A DNA stretch of 8,934 nt from Actinomycetota bacterium (GTDB lineage: Bacteria > Actinomycetota > AC-67): positions 1-8,934 of the forward strand of contig VAYV01000129.1 of the NCBI GenBank assembly GCA_005883175.1, written 5' to 3'. Within the stretch, counting starts at the first letter, position 1; every line of letters starts with the position of its first letter. The notes beneath the pieces are model-generated. The model was not told the origin of the DNA. It ran no database searches and saw nothing but the letters and a program-made list of their open reading frames with translations. The position numbers and the translations under genes were made by a program. Positions 6,764 through 8,934 of this stretch are shown here, one piece after another.

Positions 6764-7442
6764 GCGACGTTCACCGGTCGGCGGCGATCGGGTTCGACAG
6801 AGCCGCCGACGTGTACGAGCGCGCGCGGCCCGGGTACCCGATAGAAGCGATCGATTTCATCGTGGAGCACCTGAGCGACGGCCTGGTCGCCGACGTCGCC
6901 GCAGGGACCGGGAAGCTCACACGAGAGTTGGTCGCGCGCGGTCTCGATGTCGTCGCGGTTGAACCGGTCGAAGGGATGCGACGCACGTTCTCAGCCGTGC
7001 TGCCCGGCGTGCCGATCCTCGCCGTTTGTCGGAGATCCATCGCGTTCTTCGGTCGCACGGCCGGCTGGGCATCGTGTGGAACGTTCGCGACGAGCGCGTC
7101 GACTGGGTCGCGCGCATCACCGCCATAATCCTTCCCTACGAGGGTGAGGGCGGCGTCAAGATCCCTCGGTTCAGGCACGGCACGTGGAAGCGCGCGCTCG
7201 ACGAAAGCACGTCGTTCACCCCAGTCGCGGATGAGATGATGGAGCATGCGGAATCGATGACCGTCGAGCGGCTGGTGGACCGCGTCGAGTCGACGTCCTT
7301 CATCGCCGCGCTTCCGGAGGGTGAGCGCACGAAGGTCGACGATCAGGTGCGCGCGCTCGCGGCCGAGCACCCCGACCTCTCAGGGCGAGAGACGTTCGAG
7401 TTCCCGTACGTCACCGAGGTCTACGTGTACGAAGCCGTCTAG
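6760..7442 (+). pseudogene. Class I SAM-dependent methyltransferase, broken by a central deletion and frame change
   Basis: Two fragments of one methyltransferase lie in different frames. The 5' part starts at a TTG overlapping the aldehyde dehydrogenase stop (TTGA). It carries the family N-terminus Phe-Asp-Arg-Ala-Ala-Asp-x-Tyr-Glu-Arg-x-Arg-Pro-Gly-Tyr-Pro, SAM motif I (Asp-Val-Ala-Ala-Gly-Thr-Gly-Lys-Leu-Thr) and motif II (Val-Ala-Val-Glu-Pro), running to about 7024. The 3' part resumes in another frame at about 7023 with Leu-Ser-Glu-Ile-His-Arg-Val-Leu-Arg-Ser-His-Gly-Arg-Leu and Val-Trp-Asn-x-Arg-Asp-Glu-Arg, then continues to TAG at 7440-7442. The expected stretch between, holding the Asp-Ala-Val-x-x-x-x-Ala-Phe-His-Trp-Phe type core, is absent; I judge roughly 30 residues from memory of relatives. 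The product cannot fold normally. It is last in the dehydrogenase operon, so the damage is non-polar. The intact enzyme's substrate is unknown. Confidence 0.82.
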
Positions 7443-7855
7443 GGCTTGTCGAGGTCGCGCCGGAGCATGAACGTCGCGATCGCCTTCGCGCACAACCGGT
7501 CTTTGTTCGTCAGGTCGACCTCCGTCACGGCGACGCGCTTGCCGAAGTGCAAAACACGAGCAGTCGCGGTCAGGTCTCCCTCGACGACCTTGCGCAGAAA
7601 GTTCACCTTCAGCTCGATAGTGCCGTCGATCGCGTTCATCGGGTTCTCGAGCATGCGGCCGATCGCGATGCCGCTCGCGATGTCGGCGAGCGCGCCGACC
7701 ATGCCGCCGTGCGCCCACCGGTTGCCGTAGTGCTTCTCGGGGTCGATCTCGACCCACGCGACCCCTTCTTTGTTCGGCCCGATGCCCATCCGCACGCCGA
7801 GCAGCTTGTGGAACGGCGGTCCGTACCCTTCCGGGATCGCGATGAAGTCGGTCAA
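7439..7855 (-). CDS. PaaI-family hotdog thioesterase
   Basis: The 138-residue product is a single hotdog domain of usual length. The signature Asn45-Arg-Trp-Ala-His49-Gly50-Gly51 followed by Asp58 in Ala-Leu-Ala-Asp matches the PaaI active site: the Asp on the hotdog helix acts as base or nucleophile activator, and the His-Gly-Gly turn forms the oxyanion hole. It would hydrolyse an acyl-CoA or aryl-CoA to free acid and CoA, typically to rescue CoA from stalled intermediates. The start is TTG at 7855-7853, 4 nt after the SDR stop; no ATG or GTG lies in frame before about residue 21, inside the conserved first strand. No ribosome site is visible, so coupling to the SDR is likely. Its TAG stop lies in the same CTAG as the methyltransferase stop on the other strand. 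Confidence 0.87.
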   Translation of the reverse strand: MTDFIAIPEGYGPPFHKLLGVRMGIGPNKEGVAWVEIDPEKHYGNRWAHGGMVGALADIASGIAIGRMLENPMNAIDGTIELKVNFLRKVVEGDLTATARVLHFGKRVAVTEVDLTNKDRLCAKAIATFMLRRDLDKP

Positions 7856-7859
7856 CCGG

Positions 7860-8645
7860 TCAGCCGAGCATCGTGACGCCGGCGTCGACCGGGATGACTT
7901 GTCCGGTGACGGCGTCGGAGTCGTCCGACGCGAGGTAGACGGCGGTGCCGGTGATCTCCTCCGGCTCGAGGTTCCGCCGGAGCGCGCTCATCATCTTGAT
8001 CATGCCCATCATCGACTCAGGCACATGCTTTTTCGTCGCTTCGGTCATCGTGACGCCGGGCGCGATCGCGTTGACGTTTATGTTGAACTGGCCGAGCGCA
8101 GCGGCCATGTAATGCGTGTAGGCGTTCACGCCGGCTTTGGACAGCGAGTAGTGGAAGCTCGGCAGCTCGCCCTTCTCGGGGTTGAGCGCGTACCCGGCGG
8201 CCGCGTACATCCAGGCCGCGCCCGACGACTGGTTGATGATCTTCCCCTTGCCTTGCGCGCGCATCGTGGGAAGCACCGCGCGCGTACAGAGCCACGGGCC
8301 GATCATGTTCACGTCGAGGATCTTCCGGAGGTACTCGAGGCTGTTGTTCGTCTGCTCGAGGTCGAAGAACACCCCAGCGTTGTTCAGCAAGATGTCGATG
8401 CGTCCCCACTTCTCGACCGTCGCGTCGGCCATCGCCTGTGTCGACGCTTCGTCCGAAACGTCGACGTGCAACGCGATCGCCTCGCCGCCGCCGGCTTCGA
8501 TCTCCTTGGCGACCTGCTCGGCGTTGGCGTCGTTGATCTCGGCGATGGCGATCTTGGCGCCTTCGGCGACGAACCGCAGCGCGTACGCGCGCCCCAAGCC
8601 TTGGCCGGCGCCGGTGATGATGGCGACCTTCCCCTGAAGTCTCAT
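7860..8645 (-). CDS. SDR-family oxidoreductase, probably NAD-dependent
   Basis: The 261-residue product is a classical short-chain dehydrogenase/reductase. It shows the Rossmann motif Thr11-Gly-Ala-Gly-Gln-Gly-Leu-Gly18, Asp62-Val, Asn88-Asn-Ala-Gly91, structural Asn113, Ser140-Ser141, and the catalytic Tyr166-Ser-Leu-Ser-Lys170, followed by Pro-Gly (196-197). Glu36 ends the second strand, which usually favours NAD(H) over NADP(H). The Ser-to-Tyr spacing is about 26 residues against about 13 in typical members, so a loop of roughly a dozen residues (about 150-163) is inserted near the active site. It would interconvert an alcohol and a ketone; in this setting a hydroxyacyl-CoA or hydroxysteroid is plausible but unproven. 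ATG at 8645 starts directly before the first Rossmann strand. The PaaI-type gene follows 4 nt downstream. Confidence 0.92.
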   Translation of the reverse strand: MRLQGKVAIITGAGQGLGRAYALRFVAEGAKIAIAEINDANAEQVAKEIEAGGGEAIALHVDVSDEASTQAMADATVEKWGRIDILLNNAGVFFDLEQTNNSLEYLRKILDVNMIGPWLCTRAVLPTMRAQGKGKIINQSSGAAWMYAAAGYALNPEKGELPSFHYSLSKAGVNAYTHYMAAALGQFNINVNAIAPGVTMTEATKKHVPESMMGMIKMMSALRRNLEPEEITGTAVYLASDDSDAVTGQVIPVDAGVTMLG

Positions 8646-8652
8646 GGCGCGG

Positions 8653-8658
8653 ATGCTA
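8653..8658 (-). promoter_or_regulatory. Candidate -10 box (TAGCAT) for a leaderless SDR transcript
   Basis: On the minus strand TAGCAT lies in the 38-nt gap between the coiled-coil gene and the SDR, and ends 7 nt before the SDR's ATG. No purine-rich ribosome site lies in those 7 nt. The spacing would put the transcript start at or beside the ATG, as in actinobacterial leaderless mRNAs. It implies the SDR and thioesterase genes can be transcribed apart from the upstream small gene. Confidence 0.38.
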
Positions 8659-8683
8659 GCCGAGCGGCCTGCGCGCGCGGAAG

Positions 8684-8914
8684 TCAGCCTGCGTGGCGAT
8701 CGATGTGGGCGTCGAGCCGGGCGGTAACGGCATCGAAGCGTGCATCCATGCGTGCGATCAAAGAGTCGAATCGGGCATCGACACGGGCGAACCCCTCATC
8801 CATGCGACTCTCTAAACGGCCGAAACCTGTGTCCATCCTCAAGCTGAAGTAGTAGATCGTGCTGAAGAGACCAGCCGCGAGGATGGCGATAGCACTCCAG
8901 ATCGCTGCGATCAC
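8684..8914 (-). CDS. Small membrane-anchored protein with 11-residue coiled-coil repeats
   Basis: The 76-residue product has one hydrophobic segment (about residues 2-24: Ile/Ala/Leu-rich, ending Tyr-Tyr-Phe-Ser-Leu), then a charged helix. Residues 26-69 are four consecutive 11-residue repeats of the form Arg-hydrophobic-Asp-x-x-x-x-Arg-hydrophobic-Asp/Glu-x, with a broken fifth repeat at 70-73. This is a hendecad coiled-coil pattern, so an oligomeric rod anchored in the membrane is expected. The helix is probably cytoplasmic, because Arg/Asp residues follow the segment and no cleavage site is seen. The start is GTG at 8914-8912, only 20 nt from the window edge, preceded by a TAGCGT box rather than a ribosome site. 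I do not recognise a named family; it resembles the many short actinobacterial membrane/coiled-coil hypotheticals. The gene ends 38 nt before the SDR on the same strand, and nothing else links it to metabolism. Confidence 0.65.
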   Translation of the reverse strand: MIAAIWSAIAILAAGLFSTIYYFSLRMDTGFGRLESRMDEGFARVDARFDSLIARMDARFDAVTARLDAHIDRHAG

Positions 8915-8920
8915 GTTTCA

Positions 8921-8926
8921 ACGCTA
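8921..8926 (-). promoter_or_regulatory. Candidate -10 box (TAGCGT) for the coiled-coil protein gene
   Basis: On the minus strand TAGCGT ends 6 nt before the GTG at 8914. There is no Shine-Dalgarno in between. It matches the TAGnnT boxes before the M20, dehydrogenase A and SDR genes. The -35 region is outside the window, so only the hexamer and spacing support it. Confidence 0.3.
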
Positions 8927-8934
8927 ACACGGGC

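Noticed and set aside
8697..8836. 33-nt periodic DNA as a CRISPR-like or minisatellite array
   Set aside because: The units are degenerate at the DNA level, contiguous without spacers, and explained by the 11-residue protein repeat.
7770..8852. Long plus-strand open frame opposite the thioesterase, SDR and coiled-coil genes
   Set aside because: It is a complementary-strand shadow with no motif; all three minus-strand proteins under it have clear family signatures or repeat structure.

Overview
The window is a GC-rich bacterial chromosomal segment in which GCG/CGC codons dominate and genes are packed with almost no spacing. The gene content is a catabolic acyl-CoA neighbourhood: two acyl-CoA dehydrogenase subunits, an aldehyde dehydrogenase, an SDR, a PaaI-type thioesterase and the tail of a DUF35-like protein. 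This content, the FadE-pair arrangement and probable leaderless starts suggest an actinobacterium, perhaps an uncultured Acidimicrobiia-like one. That is inference from style and content; another GC-rich lineage rich in acyl-CoA genes, such as Binatota, is not excluded. No RNA gene, CRISPR array, insertion sequence, phage gene or defence system was found, and no gene-free stretch exceeds about 75 bases.

Layout from left to right. (i) 1-110 (+): the last codons of a protein resembling the DUF35 OB-fold. (ii) 150-1392 (+): an M20 metallopeptidase gene broken near position 545 by a frame change that coincides with loss of the catalytic Glu-Glu segment. (iii) 2928-1403 (-): a two-gene operon of a nucleotidyltransferase-fold protein, whose usual catalytic acids are both Asn, and an Amidohydro_2-type hydrolase, joined by a GTGA overlap. 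(iv) 3001-7442 (+): a tight operon of acyl-CoA dehydrogenase A, acyl-CoA dehydrogenase B, aldehyde dehydrogenase and a class I SAM methyltransferase. The methyltransferase is also broken in the middle. (v) 8914-7439 (-): a small membrane-anchored hendecad coiled-coil protein, an SDR and a PaaI-type thioesterase. Convergent units meet at 1392/1403 and at 7439-7442, where one CTAG supplies both stop codons.

How the genes may work together: the two dehydrogenases look like complementary halves of a FadE-type alpha2-beta2 enzyme. A keeps the candidate catalytic Glu and B keeps the FAD-binding Arg/Phe-Gly region. Aldehyde oxidation, acyl-CoA desaturation, alcohol/ketone oxidoreduction by the SDR and thioester hydrolysis by PaaI could together process the side chain of a hydrophobic substrate such as a sterol, terpenoid or branched fatty acid. 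The actual substrate cannot be read from the sequence.

The main oddities are two separate genes each missing a central segment with a change of frame, a nucleotidyltransferase with Asn-x-Asn at the metal site, a nearly perfect 11-residue repeat protein, and a recurring TAGnnT box 6-11 nt before genes that lack a Shine-Dalgarno sequence. I did not find a clearly new multi-gene system.
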